In this document: piece after piece, positions 36,590-46,488 of the stretch
How positions within the stretch are numbered: position 1 is the first letter of the stretch
Layout of the letters: the number at the start of each line of letters is the position of its first letter
NCBI GenBank assembly: GCA_029777335.1
Contig: JAKOSN010000038.1
Span: 1-64,000 of the forward strand
Length of the DNA: 64,000 nt
Source of the DNA: Planctomycetota bacterium
GTDB taxonomy: Bacteria > Planctomycetota > Planctomycetia > Gemmatales > Gemmataceae
Direction of reading: 5' to 3'
The notes under the pieces: generated by a model
What the model was told of the DNA's origin: nothing
Databases searched by the model: none
Seen by the model: the letters and a program-made list of their open reading frames with translations, nothing else
Position numbers and translations under genes: made by a program

Positions 36590-38452
36590 ATGGCTGTTAC
36601 GATTCCGCTCGCGCGCTACCTGCAAATTCAGTCGGCCTCCGATCCGAGTTTTTCTCCAGATGGCCGGTTCGTCTCGTTTCTCAGCAACACAACCGGGGTC
36701 AATCAGCTGTGGCAGGTGCCCGTGGAGGGGGGCTGGCCAACCCAGCTCACCTACCAGTCCGAACGCATTCAGAGCGCTTCCTACAATCCGGTCCAACCGG
36801 AGATCTTGTTTGGCATCGATAGTGGAGGGAATGAACGGACCCAACTCCATCGCCTCTTCAGTCTGGAGAGATCCGAGCATGGCCTGGGGGACGGGTGGAC
36901 CACCGAGGACCTGACGCGGTATCCCCGGGCGGTGCACAACTTTGGCGGCTGGAGTCACGACGGCCAGTGGATTACCTTCAGCGCCAACCGCGCCAACCCG
37001 AGTCGGTTCGATCTCTACATCCAGAAAATCGGCGCGCAGGAAGCGAAACTGTTGCGGAAGGGCCCAGGCGGCTATTACACTTCCGTTGGCTGGTCTCCCG
37101 ACGACAAGTACCTTCTGGTGATTCATACCGAATCAAACTTCAACCAGAATCTATTCCTGGTCGAGGTGGCCACGGGCGAGGTCAAAGCGCTGACCGCGCA
37201 CAAGGGCGAGGTGCAGTATCACCATCCCCACTGGGCGGCGGATGGCAAGTCAATTTACTGCACCAGCACTGCCCAGGGGCGTGACCTGGCGGGGTTGGCC
37301 CGGATCGATCGCGACAGTGGCAAGCTCACCTATCTGGAAACGCCGGATCACGAGGTGGAGTCTGTCCTCCCTTCTCCCAAAGGACGCTGGCTGGCCTGGC
37401 GGGTTAACCTCGATGGAAAGTCGCAACTCTTCCTGCGCGATCTGCGAGCGATGAAGCTCGTGCCGACTCCAAAGATGCCTCTGGGCGTGATCGGCGGCAT
37501 GACATTCGCGCGCGATGATTCGCGCCTGGCCTTCGTTCTGAGCGGACCAAGACACAACAGCAACGTCTGGCTCTGGGATCTCGCTCCGGCGAAGGGCGAG
37601 GAGAAAAAAACGGCTGCGGTGCGGCAACTCACCAGGGCAGGGACCGCCGGCGTTCCGCTGGATCGTTTTGTTGTGCCCGAACTCATCCATTACCCCACGT
37701 TCGATAAACGCCAGATCCCTGCCTGGTTTTATCTTCCGCCGGAGGAGGCTCGGCCCAGCGAGGGGCGCTTGCCGCCCGTGATCGTCTATCCGCATGGGGG
37801 ACCCGAGAGCCAGTATCGACCCACGTTCAATGCGCTCTTTCAGTTCTTCCTGCAAAGTGGGTATGCGATCCTGGCGCCAAACGTGCGGGGTTCGGCGGGC
37901 TATGGCACGACCTATCTCAACCTGGATAATACGACCAAACGGATGGATGCCGTCGCCGATCTGGCGTATGCCGCCCACTGGCTGCGGGATCAGAAGAAGG
38001 GGGATCCCAAACGGCTGGCGGTCTTCGGCGGAAGTTATGGCGGTTTCATGGTGCTGGCGTCAGTGACACACTACCCCGAACTGTGGGCGGCCGGGGTCGA
38101 TGTGGTGGGCATCTGCAACTTCGTCACTTTCCTGGAGAAAACCGGCGATTATCGGCGTGCGCATCGCTCGGCGGAGTATGGCAATCTGGAGGAGCACCGT
38201 GCCTTCTTCGAGAAAATCAGCCCGATTCATCATGTGGATAAAATCCGCTGTCCGATCATGGTGATTCATGGCGCCAACGATCCGCGCGTCCCGATCGGCG
38301 AGGCGGAACAGATCGTGGCCGCGCTCAAGAAGCGGTCGATTCCCGTGGATTATCTGCGCTACGAGGATGAAGGGCACGGGCTGGCGCGGCTCAAGAATCG
38401 CCTCGATGCTTACCCGAAGATGGTGGCTTTTCTCAACAAGTATTTGAAGTGA
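36590..38452 (+). CDS. S9-family prolyl oligopeptidase-like serine peptidase
   Basis: A 620-residue peptidase of clan SC, family S9 (acylaminoacyl-peptidase type). The first two thirds form a beta-propeller with DPP-like and WD40-like repeats (DPSFSPDGRFVSFLS; HPHWAADGKSIYC), and the last 250 residues are the alpha/beta-hydrolase catalytic domain: GGSYGGF (nucleophile Ser), HGANDPRVP (Asp) and EDEGHG (His). It cleaves short peptides or removes N-terminal blocked residues. No signal peptide, so it is probably cytoplasmic. Two ATGs four codons apart are possible; the second has GAGG at the right distance. Confidence 0.9.
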   Translation: MAVTIPLARYLQIQSASDPSFSPDGRFVSFLSNTTGVNQLWQVPVEGGWPTQLTYQSERIQSASYNPVQPEILFGIDSGGNERTQLHRLFSLERSEHGLGDGWTTEDLTRYPRAVHNFGGWSHDGQWITFSANRANPSRFDLYIQKIGAQEAKLLRKGPGGYYTSVGWSPDDKYLLVIHTESNFNQNLFLVEVATGEVKALTAHKGEVQYHHPHWAADGKSIYCTSTAQGRDLAGLARIDRDSGKLTYLETPDHEVESVLPSPKGRWLAWRVNLDGKSQLFLRDLRAMKLVPTPKMPLGVIGGMTFARDDSRLAFVLSGPRHNSNVWLWDLAPAKGEEKKTAAVRQLTRAGTAGVPLDRFVVPELIHYPTFDKRQIPAWFYLPPEEARPSEGRLPPVIVYPHGGPESQYRPTFNALFQFFLQSGYAILAPNVRGSAGYGTTYLNLDNTTKRMDAVADLAYAAHWLRDQKKGDPKRLAVFGGSYGGFMVLASVTHYPELWAAGVDVVGICNFVTFLEKTGDYRRAHRSAEYGNLEEHRAFFEKISPIHHVDKIRCPIMVIHGANDPRVPIGEAEQIVAALKKRSIPVDYLRYEDEGHGLARLKNRLDAYPKMVAFLNKYLK

Positions 38453-38544
38453 GGGGACAGGGGAGTGTCACCGTCGAGGTAGGGACGAGAGGGAAAGCGC
38501 GAGGCTTGTGCATTTGCAGATGAGGAATGGAATGAACGGAAGAG

Positions 38545-38574
38545 GAGCCCCTGATCCCAGTGAATCAGGGGCTC
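38545..38574. terminator. Bidirectional hairpin between S9 peptidase and spoVG
   Basis: A perfect 11-base-pair stem (GAGCCCCTGAT / ATCAGGGGCTC) with an eight-base loop, placed between two convergent genes, fits a factor-assisted or bidirectional terminator. There is no clear T-run on either strand. A related core (CCCCTGAT ... ATCAGGGG) occurs in another convergent gap at 50170-50204. Confidence 0.65.
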
Positions 38575-38615
38575 GCAAGCTCCCTGGGCGTGTTGATACA
38601 ACTCAACGCAGGGGA

Positions 38616-39197
38616 TTAGAAGATCCCGGCGCCGAAATTATCCGTCTGCTTCCCTTCGCGGGTGGCGGTTTCCTGCACCTGGTTGGTGCGTGAGGAGTGT
38701 GCGCTGGAGGTGCGATAACCGCGTGCAGCGCCCATTTCACTCACGACCTGGGTATAAGTGGCGGGCCCGTCATAGTCGCTATCGAAGTCGTCATAGGTGC
38801 AGACGTAGCCGGGCTGCTTGGAGCGTTCTTTTTCCTGATAAAACGCCTTGAGGACGGCGCTCTGGATCACTTCGCGGCAAGCGGAGTTGATCGGATGCGC
38901 GATATCCGCGTGCAACTTGACGCGGCCGTCGGCATCTCGGGTGGCCCGATCCTCGTCGAGCTTGCAGCCGCACTGATTGCAGAAGCGGGCACGCAAATGA
39001 TTCTTGCTGCCACACTGGGGGCAACGATCGGTCAACTTGCGGCTGGGCATGGCGACGAAGGAACCCTTCGTCCCCTCAATAATTTTCAGGTCGCGGACGA
39101 CATAGGCGTCATCGAACGTCACCGAGCAGAAAGCCTGCAGACGTTCGTTTTCGTTGTTGTCTTCCATGAGCTTGATACGGACTTCGGTGATGACCAC
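38616..39197 (-). CDS. spoVG: SpoVG-family protein with zinc-ribbon insertion
   Basis: A 193-residue SpoVG homologue. The N-terminal strands (VITEVRIKLMEDNNENERLQAF..VTFDDAYVVRDLKIIEG) and the GSFVAMPSRK plus ADIAHPINSACREVIQ segments are diagnostic. Between them lies an insertion with CPQCG and CNQCG (Cys59, 62, 73, 76) forming a zinc ribbon that Firmicute SpoVG lacks, and about 80 extra residues rich in Tyr/Ser follow. SpoVG proteins bind nucleic acids and act as global regulators. The GTG start has AGGAG seven bases upstream. It follows ispE by 28 bases, the same neighbourhood as in Bacillus. Confidence 0.85.
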   Translation of the reverse strand: MVITEVRIKLMEDNNENERLQAFCSVTFDDAYVVRDLKIIEGTKGSFVAMPSRKLTDRCPQCGSKNHLRARFCNQCGCKLDEDRATRDADGRVKLHADIAHPINSACREVIQSAVLKAFYQEKERSKQPGYVCTYDDFDSDYDGPATYTQVVSEMGAARGYRTSSAHSSRTNQVQETATREGKQTDNFGAGIF

Positions 39198-39225
39198 AGT
39201 TGTTCTCCTTTTTTCTGTGGCACAC

Positions 39226-40140
39226 TCAAAAGCAACTACCAACGATCAACACGCGGGGTGCATCGGCACCGGACGCGTCTGAACCAAGCTGGCGCACCAC
39301 GCGATGTGCATCGGCACGGTCGCGACAAAGCGCGAAGAGGGTTGTGCCGCTGCCACTCATCAAACACCCCAACGGGGCGGTGCGCTCCAGACGATGACGC
39401 CAGTCCACAAGGAGTGGACATAACTGTTCAGCCACGGGCTGCAGGCGATTGTGCAGATTCCGGGCGATGGCTTGCAGATCACCGCGAACAAAGGCCTCGC
39501 ACATGGCCTGGCCATCCAGGGGCTGCTCGGGCACGCGAAGCGCCCGAAAAACGGCCGGGGTCGATAACCCCTGTCGCGGACAGACCAGCACCAGCCAGAG
39601 CGACCTGCCAGGTTGCAAGGGCGTGGTGATCTCGCCGCGACCGGTACACCAGGCCGCGGGGGCGGCGAAAAAGAACGCCACATCGCTACCGAGTTCCGCG
39701 CCCAACCGGGCCAGCTCCTCACGACGGAGTCCCAGCCTCCAGAGCCGATTAAGGCCGAGCAGCGTGGCGGCGGCATCCGAGGAACCACCTGCCAGACCGG
39801 CCTGCATCGGAATGCGCTTGTGCAGGGTGATCTGCACACCGTGACCGCATCCGCTCCGTTGACGTAGCAGTTCGGCGGCGCGGACAATCAAGTTGTCGGG
39901 GCCCGTGGAAAGATCGGGAATACTACTCTTTCCGGTCTGGTCAGGAATGTCCGCCAGGTGCAGGCGCAGGGCCTGAGTCGATTCCTCCTTGAATTCCAGG
40001 GTATCGTACAGACCCACGGTGACCATCAACGTGGCGAGGTCATGGTAGCCGTCGGGTCGTTTGCCCAGGACTTCCAGAAAGAGATTCACCTTGGCCGGTG
40101 TTCTGACCACCACACCGTGAGCGCTTCGTTCGCTCAACAT
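39226..40140 (-). CDS. ispE: 4-diphosphocytidyl-2-C-methyl-D-erythritol kinase
   Basis: A 304-residue GHMP kinase of the non-mevalonate isoprenoid pathway; it phosphorylates CDP-methylerythritol with ATP in the cytoplasm. The substrate motif PAKVNLFLEVLGKRPDGYHD and the glycine-rich ATP loop PMQAGLAGGSSDAAA are textbook, and GCLMSGSGTTLFAL is the third GHMP motif. Two upstream Mets (at 40167 and 40227) would only add unconserved residues; none has a clear ribosome-binding site, so the exact start is uncertain. Probably the first gene of an operon with spoVG. Confidence 0.95.
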   Translation of the reverse strand: MLSERSAHGVVVRTPAKVNLFLEVLGKRPDGYHDLATLMVTVGLYDTLEFKEESTQALRLHLADIPDQTGKSSIPDLSTGPDNLIVRAAELLRQRSGCGHGVQITLHKRIPMQAGLAGGSSDAAATLLGLNRLWRLGLRREELARLGAELGSDVAFFFAAPAAWCTGRGEITTPLQPGRSLWLVLVCPRQGLSTPAVFRALRVPEQPLDGQAMCEAFVRGDLQAIARNLHNRLQPVAEQLCPLLVDWRHRLERTAPLGCLMSGSGTTLFALCRDRADAHRVVRQLGSDASGADAPRVLIVGSCF

Positions 40141-40522
40141 GGGAGGGAGAACCAGAGAGGAACCCATCCATGGGTGCGTGGCACGGAAACGTACATACCC
40201 GGAAAAGATCCTTCTTTTAGCGGGCATCAGTCCCGTCAGGCGTTTTCAGGACTGTTTGTTGTCCAAGGTGCATCACTCAGAAGTTGGGCGGATCTTACCC
40301 TTGCTGGGTGCACCCGTCAAGGCGGCTCTTTACGCAGCGGGGAGGCATTGATCAGACAAGGACTTAGGAGGTGCCCTGGGTAAAAAAAACGCTTGCTGAC
40401 CAGGCTCGAAAGTTGAAAAAGCTGGGTCCATTCGCTCTATCAATGAAAATGGCGCCCTCTGGGGATCGGGCGCCGCTTCGGCTGTCAATAGCGCAGCCAG
40501 GGAAAGGGGTGGAAGAGCACTG
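40141..40522. other. Intergenic region between ispE and photolyase
   Basis: A 382-base divergent region holding promoters for both neighbours. A hairpin with a seven-base-pair GC stem (GGCGCCC / GGGCGCC, 40451-40474) sits 50 bases before the photolyase start, and an element TTGAAA, 17 bases, TCTATC (40413-40441) is a possible rightward promoter whose transcript would begin with that hairpin. The rest contains no convincing gene; the long leftward frame from 42091 through here is antisense to the photolyase. Confidence 0.4.
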
Positions 40523-41983
40523 ATGACGGTTAGCATCGTCTGGTTTCGCCAGGATCTGCGACTGGATGATCACCCCGCGCTGCTGGCGGCAGTTGCCCGA
40601 CGAGGGGCCGTGATCCCTCTGTTCATCTGGAGTCCCCAGGAGGAAGGTCCGTGGGCCCCCGCATCGGCGAGTCGCTGGTGGCTTCATCATTCGCTGACGG
40701 CACTGGCACGTTCCCTGGAGCGACTGGGTTCGCGACTGATCCTCCGCACGGGCGAGGCACTGGCGACGTTGCAGGCCGTTCTCCGCGAGACGGGAGCCTC
40801 CGCTGTCTTCTGGAATCGTCGCTATGAACCAACTGTGATTGCTCGCGATGCAACGGTGAAAACACAGTTGCGCCAGCAGGGAGTCCAGACGGCGAGTTTT
40901 AACAGTGCCCTCCTCTTTGAGCCGTGGCAGGTAAGCACCAAACAGGGAGGGCCGTATCAGGTCTACACTCCCTTCTACAAGGCTTGTACTCTCCTCACCT
41001 CCGAAGAGCCCCGATCCGCGCCGACGACTCTGCCGGCGCCGCCACAATGGCCTGCGAGTCTTGCCCTGGCCGAACTTCGTCTGGAACCGACGATCGACTG
41101 GGCGGGGGGAATGCGGGCAAGCTGGACACCCGGGGAAGCCGGCGCACGCCAGCGGCTGGAAGCATTTTTGCCGCGAGCGATCAAATCCTACAAGGACGAG
41201 CGTGATCGTCCGGATTTGACCAGCACATCGAGTTTGTCGCCACATCTGCATCATGGCGAAATCAGTCCGCGCCGGCTGTGGAAGCTGGTTCAGGAGCGAT
41301 TTGCCGGCCAGGTGCCCATGCCGTCTGGTCCCGAAGTCTACTTGAAAGAGGTGTTCTGGCGCGAATTTGCCCATCATCTCCTCTTTCACTTTCCGCACAC
41401 CACCGAGGCGCCTCTGCGGGGGGAGTTTGCCCGCTTCCCCTGGCGGAGCGATCCGGGGGAGCTGCGTGCCTGGCAACGAGGGCGGACGGGCTATCCGCTC
41501 ATCGATGCAGGGATGCGGCAATTGTGGAGCACGGGGTGGATGCACAACCGCGTGCGCATGGTGGTGGCGTCGTTCCTGGTCAAGGATCTTCTCCTTCCCT
41601 GGCAGGAGGGAGCACGCTGGTTCTGGGATACGCTGGTCGATGCGGACCTGGCGAACAATACCCTGGGCTGGCAATGGTCGGCAGGGTGCGGGGCCGACGC
41701 GGCTCCGTATTTCCGCATCTTTAACCCGGTGCAGCAAGGAGAACGTTTTGATCCGGTCGGAGCCTATGTGGCGCATTGGGTGCCTGAGCTGGCACGCCTT
41801 CCGGCGCGCTGGATTCACAAGCCCTGGCTGGCGCCCGCGGATGTGCTCACGGCTGCCGGGGTGGAGCTGGGACAGACCTACCCTCGCCCGATTGTTGATC
41901 ATGCCAGCGCTCGTGCGCGTGCTTTGGAGGCATTGGCAACCCTCTCTTCGCCTTCCTCGGCTGTTCCCAGATCTGAAAAGTGA
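40523..41983 (+). CDS. phrB: Deoxyribodipyrimidine photolyase
   Basis: A 486-residue class I photolyase/cryptochrome family protein. The N-terminal antenna domain starts VSIVWFRQDLRLDDHPAL; the FAD-binding helical domain contains VFWREFAHHLLFHFP, the conserved TGYPLIDAGMRQLWSTGWMH and NRVRMVVASFLVKDLLLPW segments and LGWQWSAGCGADAAPYFRIF with its photoreduction tryptophans and cofactor-site Asp. It repairs cyclobutane pyrimidine dimers using blue light. Length and motifs fit CPD photolyase more than a cryptochrome. It stands alone between ispE and a membrane protein gene. Confidence 0.95.
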   Translation: MTVSIVWFRQDLRLDDHPALLAAVARRGAVIPLFIWSPQEEGPWAPASASRWWLHHSLTALARSLERLGSRLILRTGEALATLQAVLRETGASAVFWNRRYEPTVIARDATVKTQLRQQGVQTASFNSALLFEPWQVSTKQGGPYQVYTPFYKACTLLTSEEPRSAPTTLPAPPQWPASLALAELRLEPTIDWAGGMRASWTPGEAGARQRLEAFLPRAIKSYKDERDRPDLTSTSSLSPHLHHGEISPRRLWKLVQERFAGQVPMPSGPEVYLKEVFWREFAHHLLFHFPHTTEAPLRGEFARFPWRSDPGELRAWQRGRTGYPLIDAGMRQLWSTGWMHNRVRMVVASFLVKDLLLPWQEGARWFWDTLVDADLANNTLGWQWSAGCGADAAPYFRIFNPVQQGERFDPVGAYVAHWVPELARLPARWIHKPWLAPADVLTAAGVELGQTYPRPIVDHASARARALEALATLSSPSSAVPRSEK

Positions 41984-42052
41984 TATTGATTCTATGAAGA
42001 TCTTAAAATGGGTTTTCCTCGGACTGCGGACAACGCTTGAGGAGCGGCGTGT

Positions 42053-42505
42053 ATGAATTCGCCATGGCCGGAGGCGGTCTTTGTGGTTCACCTGGGCGCC
42101 ACGCTCTTCATGACGGGGTTAATCTGGTTTGTCCAGGTCGTCCATTACCCTCTGTTCGCTGAGGTTGACACCACGCGCTTTCCGCGCTACGAGGTGCTCC
42201 ATTCGCAACGCACCACGTGGGTGGTTTCTGTTCCCATGCTCGTCGAGGTCTTTACCGGGGTGATGCTGCTTGGCGTTCATCCAGCGGGGGTGCCGGTCTG
42301 GGGGTTGATGGTGGCGCTGGGGGTGCTGGCAATCATCTGGATCTCCACGGCGGTGCTCCAGGTGCCTTGCCACACTCTTCTGACGCAACAATTCGATCGG
42401 AAGATTCACGCCCGGTTGGTGCGGACGAACTGGATTCGCACAATCGGTTGGAGCGCCCGGGCGCTGCTTTTGTTGTGGTATTGTCTTTCGCTCCTCTGCC
42501 CCTAA
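42053..42505 (+). CDS. Hypothetical four-helix membrane protein
   Basis: A 150-residue integral membrane protein with about four transmembrane helices (FVVHLGATLFMTGLIWFVQV; VSVPMLVEVFTGVMLLGV; GLMVALGVLAIIWISTAVL; a C-terminal ALLLLWYCLSLLC). The VHYPLF turn after helix one and the QVPCHTLL / LVRTNWIRTIGW segment are conserved-looking and recall small uncharacterised membrane proteins found widely in bacteria. It starts 70 bases after the photolyase gene and may be co-transcribed. Function not known. Confidence 0.75.
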   Translation: MNSPWPEAVFVVHLGATLFMTGLIWFVQVVHYPLFAEVDTTRFPRYEVLHSQRTTWVVSVPMLVEVFTGVMLLGVHPAGVPVWGLMVALGVLAIIWISTAVLQVPCHTLLTQQFDRKIHARLVRTNWIRTIGWSARALLLLWYCLSLLCP

Positions 42506-42515
42506 ACGCATGTGG

Positions 42516-43304
42516 TTAAGCGGTATAGCCGCCATCAACGATCAATTCGGTGGCGGTAACAAAGGACGATTCGTCGGAGGCGAGGTAGAGGATGGCGCGC
42601 GCGATTTCCTCTGGGGTGGCGAACCGTTTGCTCGGGACGACCTCGCGGGACGCCTGCCACATCTCGGATTTTTCTGTCTCGGCCCAGTTGGGCATCTTCA
42701 TCCACATCGGGGTTTTTACCGCGCCGGGAGCGACGCAGTTGATGCGAATGTTGTCCTGATTGTGCAGGCATTCCAGAGCGGCTGCGCGCGAAAACATCAG
42801 GACCGCGGCCTTGCTGGCACAGTAGGCACTTGCTCCTGGGCTGGCCTTGATGCCGGAGGCGGAGGCGACGTTCACAATGCTCCCCTTGTTGTGGGTGCGC
42901 ATCGAACGAATCCCCGCACGGGTGCCGAGGAAAATGCCATCGAGGTTGATGGCAAGGACGCGGCGCCACTCTGCCAGAGACATTTCCGCGACGGGACAGG
43001 CAGCGGCGATCCCGGCCGAGTTGACCAGAATATCCAGCGGTCCCCAGCGGGCGTGAATCGCCTGGAGAATGGCCTCCCAGTCGTTTTCAGCCGTAATATC
43101 GAGCCGGAACGAATGAGCGATGCCGCGCGCGGCGGTGATGCTCTCCGCGGTGCGCGCGGTTCCCTCGGTGTCGATATCAGCGAGTGCCACCCTGGCGCCC
43201 TCGTGCGCCAGAAGGGTGGCGGTCGCCTGGCCAATGCCGGAAGCGGCCCCGGTCACCAGCGCAATTCGGTTTGGCAGTCGTGCTCCAGCCGTTGGATTAC
43301 TCAT
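42516..43304 (-). CDS. SDR-family oxidoreductase
   Basis: A 262-residue classical short-chain dehydrogenase. Nucleotide motif TGAASGIG, the Asp of ALADIDTEG that suggests NAD(H) preference, NSAGIAA, the catalytic Ser of NVASASGI and YCASK (Tyr and Lys) are all present, along with the C-terminal VDGGYTA end typical of FabG-like enzymes. The substrate is open. It lies 15 bases behind NrfA on the same strand and may be read through from that operon, though a functional link is not obvious. Confidence 0.9.
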   Translation of the reverse strand: MSNPTAGARLPNRIALVTGAASGIGQATATLLAHEGARVALADIDTEGTARTAESITAARGIAHSFRLDITAENDWEAILQAIHARWGPLDILVNSAGIAAACPVAEMSLAEWRRVLAINLDGIFLGTRAGIRSMRTHNKGSIVNVASASGIKASPGASAYCASKAAVLMFSRAAALECLHNQDNIRINCVAPGAVKTPMWMKMPNWAETEKSEMWQASREVVPSKRFATPEEIARAILYLASDESSFVTATELIVDGGYTA

Positions 43305-43319
43305 GCGTGCGCTCGACGG

Positions 43320-44735
<1,416 letters not shown>

Positions 44736-44777
44736 GTGCGAGAACCCTTTCTGGACCGGGGAGCGAGAGAGTCACTT

Positions 44778-45257
44778 TTAGCGGGTGGGGCCATGACCAA
44801 CGCGTGCATGGCAATGCAAACAATCAAGCGCCTTGTCGCCTTGCTGGTGTGGCCCGAGGACGTCGTGGAGGAATTCCTTGTGGCACGAGACACAGCTCGC
44901 GCGCAGGATCTCGGCACTGTGGGGTTTGAGCTGAATCGGTTCGTGAAAATCCTGGAGCGTAAAGCCCTTGGAGTGGTGGTAGCCGCTTTCCGCCTTGGTG
45001 AGATACTTGCCGATAAAATCGTGCGGGGTGTGGCAGTCATTACAGGTGGCGACCCCATGATGGCTTGCTTTCTGCCAACCATCGTACTGGTCGCGCATGA
45101 TGTGGCAATTCACACATGCCCTGGGATCGTTGCTCAGGTAGGAGGTTCCCTCGGCGTAGCGTGCGGTGTAGGCCCCAAGGCCAAGGACAACGCCCATCAC
45201 GGCGCAAAGCAAAAACCCTGGCCAGGCGGCTGCGGGGCGTGGCGAGAACGGTCGCAT
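44778..45257 (-). CDS. nrfH: Cytochrome c nitrite reductase small subunit
   Basis: A 159-residue NapC/NirT-family tetraheme quinol dehydrogenase with one N-terminal transmembrane helix (FLLCAVMGVVLGLGAYTA) and four heme sites: CVNCHIM (with the Met that ligates heme 1 in NrfH), CNDCH, CVSCH and CLHCH. It takes electrons from menaquinol and passes them to NrfA, encoded 42 bases downstream. The ATG with GGAG at normal spacing was preferred over a start 63 bases upstream that would add residues before the anchor. Confidence 0.92.
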   Translation of the reverse strand: MRPFSPRPAAAWPGFLLCAVMGVVLGLGAYTARYAEGTSYLSNDPRACVNCHIMRDQYDGWQKASHHGVATCNDCHTPHDFIGKYLTKAESGYHHSKGFTLQDFHEPIQLKPHSAEILRASCVSCHKEFLHDVLGPHQQGDKALDCLHCHARVGHGPTR

Positions 45258-45316
45258 CGTTGGACTCCGGTCCGATCGATTGGTGTGGCAGGGGCACTGG
45301 GGAAGGGACGCCGGGG

Positions 45317-46150
45317 TCACTTCTTTGTTGGCAGATGCGGAATGTCGCTGGGGGGGCGATTCATCATGTCACGCAGGCGCGTTCCGGTGTTCCGGGTTTC
45401 TCCACCGGTGGCGAGGAAAAAGCGTCCCCCGTCGATCCCGGCGTTGATGTTGGTGACTGGGTTGCGATCGGCGGTGAACTGCGCGCGTGTCAACGCGATC
45501 CACTGCCCTTCCTTTGTCTTGATCCAGCCATTCCCGAAGTGGGCCATGCGCTCCCGGGTCGCCGAGATCCGGTTGCGTCGGAAATCCTCAATAAACGAGT
45601 AGTAGCCACCAAGCACCTTCCCCCCCGTGAGCGTGGAAAAGGTAACGAGGTGTTTCCACTCCTTTTTCTCTGGAAGATAGAAGTAGCCGGCAAACTCGGT
45701 TCGCTTCTCCTTCGCCTGGGCAGTCACCAGAAAGCGATAGGTTTCGCCGACTTTCCAGTTGTAATCGAAGAACGCTTGTCCGCCTGTGCCTTCATTGCCA
45801 AAGCGACCAGTGCGTACCGCCTCATCCTTGGAGAGGAGTTTGACGCGTTGGTCTTCCGGGACTTTTTTCGGATCGTTCTGGTTGCCAGGATCCCACACGG
45901 AAAAGAGGATCAGTTTCTTCCCGTTGGCCAGTTCCTGAATGCCAAAGTATCCCTGATGAAACCCACACACCATGAAGTAGGTTCCCTCCGCGGACCGATC
46001 GACAGTCACCTCGTTGTAAAATGCCACCCCTTCCGGGGCGGGATACTGGAGGTGCACAGAGCGACAGGCGATCTCCTTGAGTCGTTCATCTGCGTGTGCG
46101 GTGACAACATGCAGAGCGAGGACACAAACAAGGGAGAGAGAACGGAACAT
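45317..46150 (-). CDS. Secreted DUF3472 protein in the nrf cluster
   Basis: A 277-residue protein with a signal peptide (MFRSLSLVCVLALHVVTAHA) and a DUF3472-like beta-sandwich: GTYFMVCGFHQGYFGIQELA, FSVWDPGN, GGQAFFDYNWKVGETYRFLV and GYYSFIEDFRRN. Such domains are expected to sit outside the cell and may bind carbohydrates. Its position directly before nrfH suggests co-transcription, but no role in nitrite reduction is known. A GTG 18 bases upstream is a less likely start. Confidence 0.8.
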   Translation of the reverse strand: MFRSLSLVCVLALHVVTAHADERLKEIACRSVHLQYPAPEGVAFYNEVTVDRSAEGTYFMVCGFHQGYFGIQELANGKKLILFSVWDPGNQNDPKKVPEDQRVKLLSKDEAVRTGRFGNEGTGGQAFFDYNWKVGETYRFLVTAQAKEKRTEFAGYFYLPEKKEWKHLVTFSTLTGGKVLGGYYSFIEDFRRNRISATRERMAHFGNGWIKTKEGQWIALTRAQFTADRNPVTNINAGIDGGRFFLATGGETRNTGTRLRDMMNRPPSDIPHLPTKK

Positions 46151-46249
46151 GGAAGAAACAGTCTCCACGGTAAGAGGAGGGGCGAACCATCCTCGAGGAT
46201 CTCCTTTCGGGGAGATCCCGGATAGCAGCCATTGGGCGAAGTGGGTGTT

Positions 46250-46378
46250 CTAGCTGCTAAAGAGAAACGCCAGCGCAAAGATCAACAGAAAGAACCCCAT
46301 CACGCCCGAGACAAAGATCAGCAGATTGCGGATGAGAACCAGTTCGGCGAGGACGCGGTCGTCGTGTTCCTGGGCCAT
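46250..46378 (-). CDS. 42-residue single-pass membrane protein
   Basis: A very short gene with a strong ribosome-binding site (GGAGGA) seven bases before the ATG. The product has a charged N-terminus (MAQEHDDRVLAELVLIRN) and one hydrophobic helix (LLIFVSGVMGFFLLIFALAFLF). It lies 99 bases upstream of the DUF3472 gene, at the head of the nrf cluster, and may be a small subunit or assembly factor of a membrane electron-transfer complex. That role is inference. Its shortness makes it easy to miss in annotation. Confidence 0.65.
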   Translation of the reverse strand: MAQEHDDRVLAELVLIRNLLIFVSGVMGFFLLIFALAFLFSS

Positions 46379-46488
46379 GAGAGTTCCTCCGTGAGAGACC
46401 GTACCCTGGGGTGTGTGGCTCGGATGACACCACTGCTTTCTATTGTGGGAAACCATCCCGTGCTGTCAATCAGTCGCCGTGCAACCGC

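Noticed and set aside
40364-42091. 575-codon leftward frame opposite the photolyase gene
   Set aside because: It is antisense to a certain photolyase; the translation is rich in Arg, Pro and Ser without any domain, as expected for the complement of GC-biased codons.
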